Shown: positions 13,395 to 24,989, counted from the first letter of the stretch. The stretch is 64,000 nt of DNA from Chiridota heheva (GCA_020152595.1 JAIGNY010004098.1:1-64000); one strand, 5' to 3'. Notes: generated from the letters alone by a model not told the origin. Numbers and translations are program-made.

Positions 13395-14240
13395 ATTTGT
13401 GGGTGTGTGTGTGTGCACACGCGTCTCTGACAGCAAGCTCGTAAGCGCGTTATCTCAAGAAGGATACACTGATTGATGTCATATGTGGTATGTTAATAGT
13501 CCACGGACCGTAGATGTGCCCTATTGTTTTTGGTGGCGATGTTATGCATATTAATAAGTAGGCGGGGCTTAATGTAAATATCTTAAAATGCTCATCTTTT
13601 TACAACCATATGTCTGCTTTGTTTCACATTGAGTTAAATTATGCTGTTAGCTAGTATGTACATGCTCATGGTACAAAAATGTTGAATTTCATTAATATGC
13701 ATAGTGGGCGGGGCTTAACATGATTTTGTTGGAAAGAGCTTGTAAGCAAGGTATCCCAAGAACGGTAAACTGGCTTCATGTCATATGTGGTACACAGATA
13801 GCTCATGGTCTGCAGATGCGCCCTATTGTTTTTGGTGGTTATGTCATGCATATTAATGAGTAGGCGGGACTTAATATAACTTTTTGACATGCTCTATGGA
13901 CTATGTGGTACACAGATAGTCCATGATCTGTAGAAGTACACTATTGTTTTTGGTGATGTCATACATTTTAATTGGTAGGTGGGGCTTAATGTAAAAATCT
14001 TAAAATGGTCATATTTTAACAATCACATGTCTGTTTTGTTTTATATTATGATTTTAGCTAGTTTGTACATGTTCATTTTATAAAATTATTAAATTTCATT
14101 AATATGCATAGTGGGCGGGGCTTAATATGATTTTGCCGAAAGAGCTTGTAAACATAATATCAAATATTTCATGATATGCAATAGCATAACAGTTAATACA
14201 ATATCAGCATGAATAAAAGCATCAGAACCTCAAAGCTTCT
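13395..14240 (+). repeat. Dispersed GC-box repeat, long copy
   Basis: Several diverged monomers of roughly 110-160 bp, each carrying a GC box (GGGCGGGGCTTAA or TAGGCGGGGCTTAAT) and flanking blocks AGAGCTTGTAAGC, GCCCTATTGTTTTTGGTGG and CATTAATATGCATAGTGGGC. GC boxes lie near 13560, 13703, 13860, 13977 and 14112. The 13700-14235 part is closely matched by 21845-22410, and an inverted relative lies at 21228-21490. No protein-coding capacity is seen. It starts beside a short GT run (about 13400-13415). It could be a non-autonomous transposon or an amplified satellite fragment. Confidence 0.8.
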
Positions 14241-15470
14241 TGGTTCTGGTTTTATTTATTTTTCAAATTTCAATTCAGCCACGGTAAAATAAAACTTTTA
14301 TTTGAGAACAACTTCGGTAACATAATCAATGATCAATTTCCAATATAATGCATTGAGCCATGCCACAGTGCACATTTAAAAACGTCAATATTCTAAACTC
14401 TTCAAAAATATTATTGACTGAGATAATTTAATATCTGAATGAAACTCCTCCAGTTCAGTTCAGTGCGCTGTTTAATTAAAGTCCTTCCCAGTAAGTGGAG
14501 TGACAGTGTACTCCATTGAGCGACGGAGGACAGATTACAATGAGAGTGCCTTGGTGTACAAAGCCCATGTTTAACAGCTGGGTTCATATATCACACTTAA
14601 CATTTCACACCTACATAAAAAGGATAAATTCGTATTGGAATATATGATCTGTTGCATCTATGATATTGAAGTTAGTTTTCTTTCAATGGTGGATGGGTTG
14701 ATTATCAATAATAGCAGATAATTTTGATTTTAATGTTACATTTTAGATGCCATAAAATACAGCAAAAATTGCCTTCATATTACATGAATGCAGAAATGAT
14801 GAAAAAGATGATTTGTTCTGTAGCTCAGGTATAGGCACACTGAAATGGTTGCATATAACTCGCAAACCTTGAGGGACTGGTAGTGGCCATCAAACAAAGT
14901 TCTTATATATTCAACTATTTTATTTGCTGAAGTTGGCAAATGCTGTTTAATAATACAACATTACTAACCTCTTAAATTGTGTGATTGTGCGATCACATTT
15001 ATGTAAGCAATAACCCACATGCCTTACTTTGATAAAATTGTTTAAGTAGTTATCCAACGTCGTCCAATTGTGAATTAATAGTACTTCCCTGATGCCTTAC
15101 GGTTCCATACAAATCGTAAAGCATCAGTGATGCATGTACTATTTCCCCCCAACTCTGCCTGTTATAATGTGCGACTTACATCTGTGTCCATCAACATTTT
15201 GATAAGCATTAAAAGTTGAACCTAACAGCTAAGGTTATTTCTAATATCTCAGATGTACACATGTATTCACTACCAAGAAAGGAAACTTTATTTGTTTGTA
15301 ATTTATTTGTAATAATCTGGCACAGCCCAATGCATAAAAAGAAATCACATTTGACCAGTATGTTCAGGTTTGTCTGTTCTGTGTATCAATTGCAGAGTAC
15401 TGCTTGATTCCAAAGACATGCTTTAGGAGTTTCAAAATCTTTATCAATTAGAGTTCATCAATTACAAAAC
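14241..15470. other. Unique spacer, no gene seen
   Basis: AT-rich unique sequence with no domain-bearing frame. A 63-codon plus frame at 15216-15407 is unrecognised and probably chance. Confidence 0.5.
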
Positions 15471-15930
15471 TTAAAAGAATTAGTTTAGTGGTCAGACAAG
15501 TCCATCTTATATGAAAGAGGACTTCAAAGGAAACAAAATGGTGAATAAAGCATTGAAAAATCTTATTAGATTAAGGAGATATCTAAGTTTAAAGTTTGGT
15601 ATCAATTGTGTAAAAACGACTGAAATCAGACTAGTTGTGATATTGTAGCCTCAGATTCTTCGGTCTTTATGTATCTAAATAGTTAAAAATTAACTAAATT
15701 TTCTTTAAAATACATTAAGAATTGTTAGGAATTTGAGGATAAAGATGCCGACTTTGCATAGTGAGTGGACTTACTACACTAGTCATTTCTACACGTATAA
15801 GACAGAGCTTTAAACTTGAATATTTCCCTAATGGATTAAGATTTTTGAATGCTTTCTTCACCATTTTATTTCTTTTGATGTCCTCTTTCATATAAGATGG
15901 ACATGCTTGAGCACTGAACTAATCCTTTAA
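15471..15930. mobile_element. TTAA-bounded inverted-repeat element (MITE-like)
   Basis: About 460 bp with long imperfect terminal inverted repeats. The left arm (15471 to about 15600) contains TCCATCTTATATGAAAGAGG and AAAATGGTGAATAAAGCATT. The right arm is its reverse complement (ATGTCCTCTTTCATATAAGA, GCTTTCTTCACCATTTTAT) and ends at 15930. The outermost four bases on both sides are TTAA (15471-15474 and 15927-15930), directly followed inward by matching ends (AAGAATTAG and AGGATTAG type). No transposase frame is present. TTAA target duplication is known for piggyBac-type elements; assigning it there is inference. Confidence 0.72.
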
Positions 15931-16032
15931 TTGAAACATTTTCACCAAAAATACTTGCCAGAACTTTTGCCAGAACTTTTGCCAGAATTTACACTCTTAA
16001 ACAGAATCTGGTGATCAAGTGTTATGATTTCT

Positions 16033-17311
16033 TCACTTTGCAGTCATCAGTGTGCTTTTCACTTTGAGGTCATCATTGTGCTTTTGACTTTGTGGTTATC
16101 AGTATGCTTTTGACTTTGTGGTCATCAGTGTGCTTTTGACTTTGTGGTTATCGGTGTGCTTTTGACTTTGTGGTTATCGGTGTGCTTTTCACTTTGTGGT
16201 TATCAGTGTGCTTTTGACTTTGTGGTCATCAGTGTGCTTTTCACTTTGTGGTTATTGGTGTGCTTTTGACTTTGTGGTTATCGGTGTGCTTTTGACTTTG
16301 TGGTTATCGGTGTGCTTTTCACTTTGTGGTTATCGGTGTGCTTTTCACTTTGTGGTTATCGGTGTGCTTTTGACTTTGTGGTTATCGGTGTGCTTTTGAC
16401 TTTGTGGTTATCGGTGTGCTTTTGACTTTGTGGTTATCGGTGTGCTTTTGACTTTGTGGTTATCGGTGTGCTTTTGACTTTGTGGTTATCAGTGTGCTTT
16501 TCACTTTGTGGTTATCAGTGTGCTTTTGACTTTGTGGTTATCGGTGTGCTTTTGACTGTGGTTATCGGTGTGCTTTTGACTTTGTGGTTATCGGTGTGCT
16601 TTTCACTTTGTGGTTATCGGTGTGCTTTTCACTTTGTGGTTATCGTGTGCTTTTCACTTTGTGGTTATCGGTGTGCTTTTGACTTTGTGGTTATCGGTGT
16701 GCTTTTCACTTTGTGGTTATCGGTGTGCTTTTGACTTTGTGGTTATCGGTGTGCTTTTCACTTTGTGGTTATCGGTGTGCTTTTGACTTTGTGGTTATCG
16801 GTGTGCTTTTCACTTTGTAGTTATCGTGTGCTTTTGACTTTGTGGTTATCGGTGTGCTTTTCACTTTGTGGTTATCGGTGTGCTTTTCACTTTGTGGTTA
16901 TCGGTGTGCTTTTCACTTTGTGGTTATCGGTGTGCTTTTCACTTTGTGGTTATCGGTGTGCTTTTCACTTTGTGGTTATCGGTGTGCTTTTCACTTTGTG
17001 GTTATCGGTGTGCTTTTGACTTTGTGGTTATCGGTGTGCTTTTGACTTTGTGGTTATCGGTGTGCTTTTCACTTTGTGGTTATCGGTGTGCTTTTCACTT
17101 TGTGGTTATCGGTGTGCTTTTCACTTTGTGGTTATCGGTGTGCTTTTCACTTTGTGGTTATCGGTGTGCTTTTCACTTTGTGGTTATCGGTGTGCTTTTC
17201 ACTTTGTGGTTATCGGTGTGCTTTTCACTTTGTGGTTATCGGTGTGCTTTTCACTTTGTGGTTATCGGTGTGCTTTTCACTTTGTGGTTATCAGTGTGCT
17301 TTCTACTTTAT
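16033..17311. repeat. 26-bp minisatellite array
   Basis: About 49 copies of a 26-bp unit TGTGCTTTTCACTTTGTGGT plus TATCGG. Two subtypes differ by TTTGAC or TTTCAC. The left two-thirds is mixed and about 17050-17280 is almost pure TTTCAC, which suggests recent local expansion at the right end. The overlapping plus-strand frames all come from the repeat. Confidence 0.97.
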
Positions 17312-18935
17312 AGGAGTGATGGATGTTTAATGGATAAAGTACTCAAACAGCCCATTGCCAGCGGGGCTTGGGAGGCTGCCCCATCAGGCATACAGTACAT
17401 GTAAAAGTCTGTGCCCTATTTTACTTGAAGTCAAAAGAAGCAATAAAAACCAGGAGTAGTCAGACCTCTGCCCCTCTTCTGTTTGAAAAAGATCCTGGTG
17501 AATGGGCCTGTTTAGAGAAATGGATTTAACTCTTTCAAATAACTTTGCATTTTATAAACAAATCATGTGGTAAGAAAGCATTTTGTCCCAGGGATTGGGT
17601 TACCCCTCAAATGCAGTACTGTTTTTAACTTCCAAATATTGTGTGTTTTCTTGATAAATAATTCATTGGCCAAAAAGCTTTAGCCATTCAACATTATGTA
17701 GCATCAGTCTGGGTCCACTATTCTTCTTTCACTTTTCGCCACCTGTAATTGATACGTGTGTTAAGCAGCATAAGAAATGTATGATGCAACCATGGAGGTA
17801 CCACTTTAGACTCCATGATGCAACTGATTCTGAAGCTCAGTTACAAGATTGACCTGTGGAAATTCAGTTGTTCATCTGGCTCTTCATTAGAATCAGCTGC
17901 TCTTGTTTGCCAGAAGATTATAGATAATGGTTTGCATACAAATATGAGAAGTAAGTCTGTTCATACATCGCAGTTTGCATCTAAAGGCCTGAAAAATTGA
18001 AAATGGTCAATATTTAATAGATTTTAGCGGAATTGTTTCACTTTTACATAATTTCAAAAAGATACTGAAACAATTAGGCTGATTGTGCTTCTGTCTGCCA
18101 ATGTAGCTCTAAAGGAAGGAGTATGACAGGAAATCCACTTGCAATATCTACAATCTTTAAATTCAGATTTTGTTTCATTTTATGCTTGCTGTATTTTAAG
18201 TTTTCATTACATCTTAAGATATGTTTTGAGTAACTGTAAGAAACTATTTGTTCTGCCAATTTTATGGCAGATTGCACATTTAATAAATATATGCAATATG
18301 TGAGCTGTCATTTGAGACCGATTGCAGTTATTAGTACAGAATTAAAAGGAGGTGACAGTATCTGGTAGGGGGAGGGGTAGTAGATTGAATAGGGAGGCAT
18401 CAGAAAGGGATAATTGGTATGTCAGGTAAGAGGAAGATTATGGTGAGTCATGGAAAAGGTGGATGAGTGGGGGCATCAGGGAGTAAGAGCATCAGGGAAC
18501 ATGGGCATCAATATTAATGGGTGATGTCTGTAATGATAAGATTTTAATGTGACCATGTGTGTAAATTCATAGGTTCTGAAGACTCAAATGATTGCATTGA
18601 GTCTGAATCTGAATGTAAATGGCACATTTGTTGTTTATTGTGGTTGCTATAGCATACAGATGTTGCAGTGGTGTTGAGTCTGAATTACTCCTCTGAAGCA
18701 TGGAGGTCATTAGAGAAGATGGAGAGGCCATAAATAATGAGAACAGGTCTGACATCTGGTTAAGCATATCTCTTTCAGAGTTTATATTTAGCAGGCCCTT
18801 CATCAGTCTGTTCAGGGAGCTGCTGTTATCTGATATGGGATATAAATGGGATCTTTCTACTGCATGTGAGACCATGGTGTGACAAAGAATCTAAAAATCA
18901 ACAAAGGTCTATGGACATGTATTGCAACATGATTA
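17312..18935. other. Unique spacer, no gene recognised
   Basis: Unique sequence with several frames of 60-100 codons on both strands (for example minus 18567-18875). None shows a recognisable domain or a convincing splice context. A purine-rich GGAGGTGAC/GGGGGAGGGG stretch lies near 18350-18380. Confidence 0.5.
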
Positions 18936-20905
18936 GATCAGTTCATAGATGTTGCACATTTAGTATTTGAGTAATATGGCTGGGTAGATCAGTTCATAGA
19001 TGTTGCACATTTAGTATTTGAATAATATGGCTGAGTAGATCAGTTCATAGATGTTGCACATTTAGCATTTCAGTAATATGGCTGAGTAGATCAGTTCATA
19101 GATGTTGCACATTTAGTATTTGAGTAATATGGCTGAGTAGATCAGTTCATAGATGTTGCACATTAAGCATTTGAGTAATATGGCTGAGTAGATCAGTTCA
19201 TAGATGTTGCACATTTAGTATTTGAGTAATATGGCTGAGTAGATCAGTTCATAGATGTTGCACATTAAGCATTTGAGTAATATGGCTGAGTAGATCAGTT
19301 CATAGATGTTGCACATTTAGTATTTGAGTAATATGGCTGAGTAGATCAGTTCATAGATGTTGCACATTTAGTATTTGAGTAATATGGCTGAGTAGATCAG
19401 TTCATAGATGTTGCACATGTAGTATTTGAGTAATATGGCTGTGTAGATCAGTTCATAGATGTTGCACATTTAGTATTTGAGTAATATGGCTGAGTAGATC
19501 AGTTCATAGATGTTGCACATCTAGTATTTGAGTAATATGGCTGAGTAGATCAGTTCCTAAATGTTGCACATTTAGTATTTGAGTAATATGGCTGAGTAGA
19601 TCAGTACCTAAATGTTGCACATTTAGTATTTGAGTAATATGGCTGAGTAGATTAGTTCCTAAATGTTGCACATTTAGTATTTGAGTAATATGGCTGAGTA
19701 GATCAGTTCCTAAATATTGCACATTTAGTATTTGAGTAATATGGCTGAGTAGATCAGTTCTTAAACGTTGCCTATTTGGTATTTGAGTAATATGGCTTAG
19801 TAAATCAGTTCTTAGATGTTGCACATTTAGTATTTGAGTAATATGGCTGAGTAGATTAGTTCCTAAATGTTGCACATTTAGTATTTGAGTAATATGGCTG
19901 AGTAGATCAGTTCTTAAACGTTGCATATTCGGTATTTGAGTAATATGGCTGAGTAAATCAGTTCTTAAATGTTGCACATGTAGTATTTGAGTAATATGGC
20001 TGAGTAGATTAGTTCCTAAATGTTGCACATTTAGTATTTGAGTAATATGGTTGAGTAGATCAGTTCCTAAATGTTGCACATTTAGTATTTGAGTAATATG
20101 GCTGAGTAGATCAGTTTCTGAGTGTTGCACATTTAGTATTTGAGTAATATGGCTGAGTAGATCAGTTCCTGAATGTTGCACATTTAGTATTTGAGTATTA
20201 TGGCTGAGTAGATCAGTTCCTAAATGGTGCACATTTAGTATTTGAGTAATATGGCTGAGTAGATCAGTTCCTAAATGTTGCACATTTAGTATTTGAGTAA
20301 TATGGCTGAGTAGATCAGTTCTTAAACGTTGCATATTTGGTATTTGAGTAATATAGCTGAGTAAATCAGTTCTTAGATGTTGCACATTTAGTATTTGAGT
20401 AATATGGCTGAGTAGATTAGTCCCTGAATGTTGCACATTTAGTATTTGGGTAATATGGCTAAGTAGATCAGTTCTTAAACATTGCATATTTGGTATTTAA
20501 GTAATATGGCTGAGTAAATCAGTTCTTAGATGTTGCACATTTAGTATTTGAGTAATATGGCTGAGTAGATTAGTTCCTAAATGTTGCACATTTAGTATTT
20601 GAGTAATATGGCTGAGTAGATCAGTTCCTAAATGTTGCACATTTAGTATTTGAGTAATATGGCTGAGTAGATCAGTTCCTGAATGTTGCACATTTTGTAT
20701 TTGAGTAATATGGCTGAGTAGATCAGTTCCTGAATGTTGCACATTTAGTATTTGAGTAGTATGGCTGAGTAGATTAGTTCTTAAATGTTGCACATTTAGT
20801 ATTTGAGTAATATGGCTGAGTAGATCAGTTCCTAAATGTTGCACATTTAGTATTTGAGTAATATGGCTGAGTAGATCAGTTCCTGAATGTTGCACATTTA
20901 GTATT
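18936..20905. repeat. 51-bp minisatellite with higher-order structure
   Basis: About 39 copies of a 51-bp unit with GATCAGTTCATAGATGTTGC and TTTGAGTAATATGGCTGAGT. About the first 12 copies are the TTCATAGATG subtype; the rest are mainly TTCCTAAATG. Rare units marked TTCTTAAACGTTGC (TTCTTAAACATTGC in the last) lie at 19757, 19910, 20318 and 20471: two pairs each 153 bp (3 units) apart, the pairs offset by 561 bp (11 units), indicating a segmental duplication inside the array. The minus-strand frames (17-residue repeat) are by-products. Confidence 0.96.
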
Positions 20906-20938
20906 CAGTTTTTATTGGTTCGGTTGCTAATAGCATAA

Positions 20939-21227
20939 GGAGAATAGGTAGCTCAGTTGGCAGAGCGCACGGCTGAGATGCTGTAGGTCCCGGGTTCAAG
21001 CCTTGGTCAGGTCTAACTCAATTTTTCCTCGATAATTCACTTTTTCCACAAATATGCCAAATATCAAAGCGAAAACATTTCGTCTGCAGCCCCTACTCAT
21101 TCAGCTGTTGAGAAAAGTGACAATGGTTAAATGGTGCACACCGTCCTTCAGAGGGGGACATTCAGCTGTCGGTCCCGATGGCAGGAGAGTAACCCCTGCC
21201 ATGATGCAAAAGGGATATACAGACTTT
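20939..21227 (+). mobile_element. tRNA-derived SINE-like element
   Basis: The head resembles a tRNA gene: A-box-like TAGCTCAGTTGG (20949-20960), a D stem GCTC/GAGC, and B-box-like GGTTCAAGCC (20993-21002). The T stem CCGGG/CTTGG closes with two G-U pairs. The anticodon arm is irregular (ACGGC/GCTGT only with a six-base loop) and there is no acceptor-stem partner, so it is not a working tRNA. It is followed by a non-tRNA body with GGTCCCGATGGCAGGAGAG near 21171-21190. The right boundary is uncertain; an inverted copy of the GC-box repeat begins at about 21228. Polymerase III promoter boxes fit a SINE; family assignment is not possible here. Confidence 0.6.
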
Positions 21228-21490
21228 GCTCATTAATCACTTTTCAATATTTTCACTTCAAGCTCCGCCCACTTGTTAATACTCATGATATCATCACCAC
21301 AAACAAAACAAATTGGCACATCTACAGACCATGGGCTATCTCTGTGCACCAAATATGAGTTTACCGTTCTTGATATACTGTGTTTACAAGCTCTTTTCAA
21401 CAACACCATATTATGCCCACCCACTACAGATATTAATGAAATTCAACATTTTTACATCATGAACATGTACATAGAACTAAAACACACTCA
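21228..21490 (-). repeat. Inverted copy of the GC-box dispersed repeat
   Basis: Read on the minus strand, this matches the repeats at 13.4-14.2 and 21.8-22.4 kb: GAAAAGAGCTTGTAAAC, TCAAGAACGGTAAACT, a CCATGGTCTGTAGATGTGCC block and GTGGGCGGAGCTTGAAGTG. It is more diverged than the two plus-strand copies. Confidence 0.7.
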
Positions 21491-21844
21491 TTATTAACCA
21501 ATGGATATTGTCAAACAGATATAGTAACTGAAGTAAAGGTGATTGATATCATGAAGTTCTCAGGCACTAACAAACAAAACCATTATGTTAACCAAGAAAT
21601 GGCCCCTTGACCCATATAAAAACCAGTTCCATGAAGGATCAGAAAAGATTATTCATAGAAAATTGTAAAGATGATAATTGGGTTCTCAGATAATGGGAGT
21701 AAACTGACAAGGAATGGCAGATGTTTATAACAGAAACTTCAAAATTAAATAGTTTGTTATATGTTTGCCCAGGAGGGGTAATTTTGGGGTTACAGAGGAC
21801 AGAGTTCATAGCTCTCAAGTGTCTAATTCATCAGTGAAGCCAAT
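21491..21844. other. Unique spacer
   Basis: No gene or repeat recognised between the inverted and direct copies of the GC-box repeat. Confidence 0.45.
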
Positions 21845-22410
21845 GACCATATCCATTTATATGCATAGTGGGCGGGGCTTAACATGATTTTGTTGAAAAG
21901 AGCTTGTAAGCATGGTATCTCAAGAACGGTGAACTGGCTTAATGTCATATTTTGTATACAGATAGCTCATGGTCTGCAGATGTGCCCTATTGTTTTTGGT
22001 GGTTATATCATGCATATTAATGAGTAGGCGGGACTAAATATAATTTTTTGAAATGCTCTATGGACTATGTGGTACACAGATAGTCCATGATCTGTAGAAG
22101 TACTCTATTGTTTTTGGTGATGTCATACATTTTAATTGGTAGGCGGGGCTTAATGTAAAAATCTTGAAATGCTCATATTTGAACAATCACATGTCTGTTT
22201 TGTTTCATATTATGATTTTAACTAGTTTGTACTTGTTCATTGTATAAAAACATTTAATTTCATTAATATTCATAGTGGGCGGGGCTTAATATGATTTTGC
22301 TGAATGAGCTTGTAAATACATATTTCAAATATTTCATGATATGCAATGACATAACAGTTAATACAAAATTAATCAGCATAAAAAAAAGCATTGGAACCAC
22401 AAAACCTGTA
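21845..22410 (+). repeat. Dispersed GC-box repeat, second direct copy
   Basis: Closely parallels 13700-14235 throughout, including ATGCATAGTGGGCGGGGCTT (about 21860), GCCCTATTGTTTTTGGTGGT, TAGGCGGGGCTTAATG (about 22140) and AATATTTCATGATATGCAAT at the right end. GC boxes recur every roughly 120-155 bp. Confidence 0.8.
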
Positions 22411-22449
22411 AATTTCTTTCTTAAATCTTAGTAACGGAAAATAATGGGG

Positions 22450-22605
22450 AAAATTTGTATTCTTTCTCTCCTTCCTGTCTCCTTTCCCTCTCCCATTCCT
22501 CTGTGTCCTAACTCTTGCACCTTAGATTTTTAACACCCTCTTGGCACATTTGACTCTGACCGTGCAGTGCCATTAAACATCAGCAAACCAAACCTATTCT
22601 TGCTA
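22450..22605 (+). mobile_element. 5'-truncated LINE 3' end (copy 2)
   Basis: CTCTCCTTCCTGTCTCCTTT, then TAACACCCTCTTGGCACATT, TGACTCTGACCGTGCAGTGC and a CAGCAAACCAAACC tail, in the same order as at 6862-7050 and 25437-25665. It is followed by A-rich sequence and then the 24-bp array. Confidence 0.68.
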
Positions 22606-22758
22606 GAATTTTATTTTGGGCATAGTAAATGTTTGCTATGCCGCTTCAAAGAATTACGATGCACCTTTAGAAAAAAAAAAAAAAATTACAAAAGAAAATT
22701 GACCAAAGGTCACAAAATAAAAAAAAAAAAACGTTGCAAAATGGTCACGTTTAATCGA
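22606..22758. other. A-rich spacer
   Basis: Two poly(A) runs (about 22669-22684 and 22720-22731) between a LINE tail and a minisatellite. No gene. Confidence 0.5.
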
Positions 22759-23935
22759 TGTAGCAGTATTACTCAATACCAATATAGCAGTATTACTCAA
22801 TACCAATATAGCAGTATTACTCAATACCAATATAGCAGCATTACTCAATACCAATATAGCAGCATTACTCAATACCAATATAGCAGTATTACTCAATACC
22901 AATATAGCAGTATTACTCAATACCAATATAGCAGTATTACTCAATACCAATATAGCAGTATTACTCAATACCAATATAGCAGTATTACTCAATACCAATA
23001 TAGCAGTCTTACTCAATACCAATATAGCAGTATTACTCAATACCAATATAGCAGCATTACTCAATACCAATATAGCAGTATTACTCAATACCAATATAGC
23101 AGTATTACTCAATACCAATATAGCAGCATTACTCAATACCAATATAGCAGCATTACCCAATACCGATATAGCAGCATTACTCAATACCAATATAGCAGTA
23201 ATACTCAATACCAATATAGCAGTATTACTCAATACTAATATAGCAGCATTACTCAATACTAATATAGCAGCATTACTCAATACCAATATAGCAGCATTGC
23301 TCAATACCAATATAGCAGTATTACTCAATACCAATATAGCAGCATTACTCAATACCAATATAGCAGCATTGCTCAATACCAATATAGCAGTATTACTCAA
23401 TACCAATATAGCAGTATTACTCAATACTAATATAGCAGCATTGCTCAATACCAATATAGCAGTATTACTCAATACCAATATAGCAGCATATAATAGCATT
23501 ACTCAGTACCAATATAGCAGTATTACTCAGTACCAATATAGCAGCAGTACTCAATACCAATATAGCAGCATTACTCAATACCAATATAGCAGCATTACTC
23601 AGTACCAATATAGCAGCATTACTCAGTACCAATATAGCAGCATTGCTCAATACCAATATAGCAGCATTACTCAATACCAATATAGCAGCATTACTCAATA
23701 CCAATATAGCAGCATTACTCAGTACCAATATAGCAGCATTACTCAATACCAATATATAGCAGTATTACTCAGCCGCTAGGGGCCGCGTGGACAAAAGAAA
23801 TCGCTTTAGCAGTACCATTATAGCAGCATTACTCAGTACCAATATAGCAGCATTACTCAATACCAATATAGTAGCATTACTCAGTACCAATATAGCAGCA
23901 TTACTCAATACTAATAGAGCAGCATTACTATAGCA
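22759..23935. repeat. 24-bp minisatellite array with GC-rich interruption
   Basis: About 47 copies of a 24-bp unit TAGCAGTATTACTCAATACC plus AATA. TAGCAGTATT and TAGCAGCATT subtypes are intermixed. A single unrelated GC-rich insert of about 34 bp (23773-23806, CCGCTAGGGGCCGCGTGG) interrupts the array and the repeat resumes after it. Decayed copies trail on to about 24120. Plus-strand (SSITQYQY) and minus-strand (AAILVLSN) frames are repeat by-products. Confidence 0.96.
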
Positions 23936-24660
23936 GAAAACAAGAACATTACGCAGTAAACATTACTTTTTGATGAATTGGTTGTTACTTTGTAAGGGAA
24001 TGTTAAAGACACAGTAATTCCCATAATAGCATTACTCAATACCTATTACTCAGTAAACCAATATAGCTGATTATTTCTTTTCAGTCACATTACTTAATAT
24101 TACATTACAATCTATGAAAAATTGAACAATAGGTCTAACAAAGAAAAGCATCTTGCTCGATTTAAACTATTATAACTGATACAGTACTGTTAACAGGAGA
24201 TTGTCAGTTGAATCACGATATTATTTGTAACTTGTTTTGAACAACTTATTTTTCGGAACACATCAGGAGCAATAACAGCTTATTTTTTTCTTCTTGTTTA
24301 ATCCAGTACTTGACCTTCACAATCCCATTACGTTTCGAAATAAGATTAATGTAACGGTATATTATTTTTGCTCAGTTGAAGCATGGAGCTATTACTAGCT
24401 TCATGGTTGGCGGTACTTTTCAATAGCATTACCAGCGATATCCTGCGCAATATCGCGAGGTATTGTTCCTATTGTTATGCAGGAAAGTGTGTTGGTACAA
24501 TGGCTTCACTGAACCATGTTTTATGGGTGCGTTTAATCCGTCATGAATAGAAAAAAGTTTTTCGAGATTCGCGGCACATATCGCAAGTTGGCTCGCCTCC
24601 CTTACTGTTGTATAGAGTTATTGTATAGATTATTGCTACTCATTCACAATTTGCACTAAT
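23936..24660. other. Decayed repeat remnants then unique sequence
   Basis: To about 24120 there are scattered ATTACTCA/AATATAGC remnants of the preceding array. After that the sequence is unique, with a small inverted motif GATATCCTGCGCAATATCGC near 24440-24460. No gene. Confidence 0.5.
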
Positions 24661-24955
24661 TGTTGGCACAGGCAAATACTCTGTAAATTCTACTCAACGT
24701 CAATAGGAACGTTATTTTTGTAATTGTACACTTAAAAAATTGAAGTGTAGACAGGAACCTTATAATGAAGCATGCCCTCCTTCCTGCAGTGATCATAGGC
24801 TTATTTACAATAGTGAGGGGTATTGGCAAGGCCTGGATGCCACAGCATTGTTTTCTGAAGTGCATTCTTGCCTAGTTATGTGTAGTGAGATAAACATCTT
24901 ATTCAGTAGGGCACTACTTGCAAGGCAATGCTTGTATACTGAGACAACGTACAAT

Positions 24956-24989
24956 CATGGAGATACTATTTGGGAATAGTATCTCCATG
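24956..24989. other. Perfect 15-bp inverted repeat with 4-nt loop
   Basis: CATGGAGATACTATT, loop TGGG, then its exact reverse complement AATAGTATCTCCATG. It lies about 20 bp before the first recognisable LINE RNase H codons. Possibly the scar of a rearrangement at the LINE junction, or a foldback. No function can be assigned. Confidence 0.85.

Noticed and set aside
17815..18882. Short frames of 60-100 codons on both strands
   Set aside because: No domain, no splice context, and lengths expected by chance in this composition.
19504..20895. Minus-strand frame of 17-residue repeats (HLGTDLLSHITQILNVQ)
   Set aside because: By-product of the 51-bp array (51 = 3 x 17); substitutions do not look protein-constrained.
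20939..21011. Functional tRNA gene
   Set aside because: The anticodon stem does not form with a seven-base loop, and the 3' side does not pair with the 5' acceptor side. Better read as a SINE head.
24956..24989. Rho-independent-type terminator or microRNA precursor
   Set aside because: The context is eukaryotic, there is no T tract, and the stem is too short for a typical microRNA hairpin.
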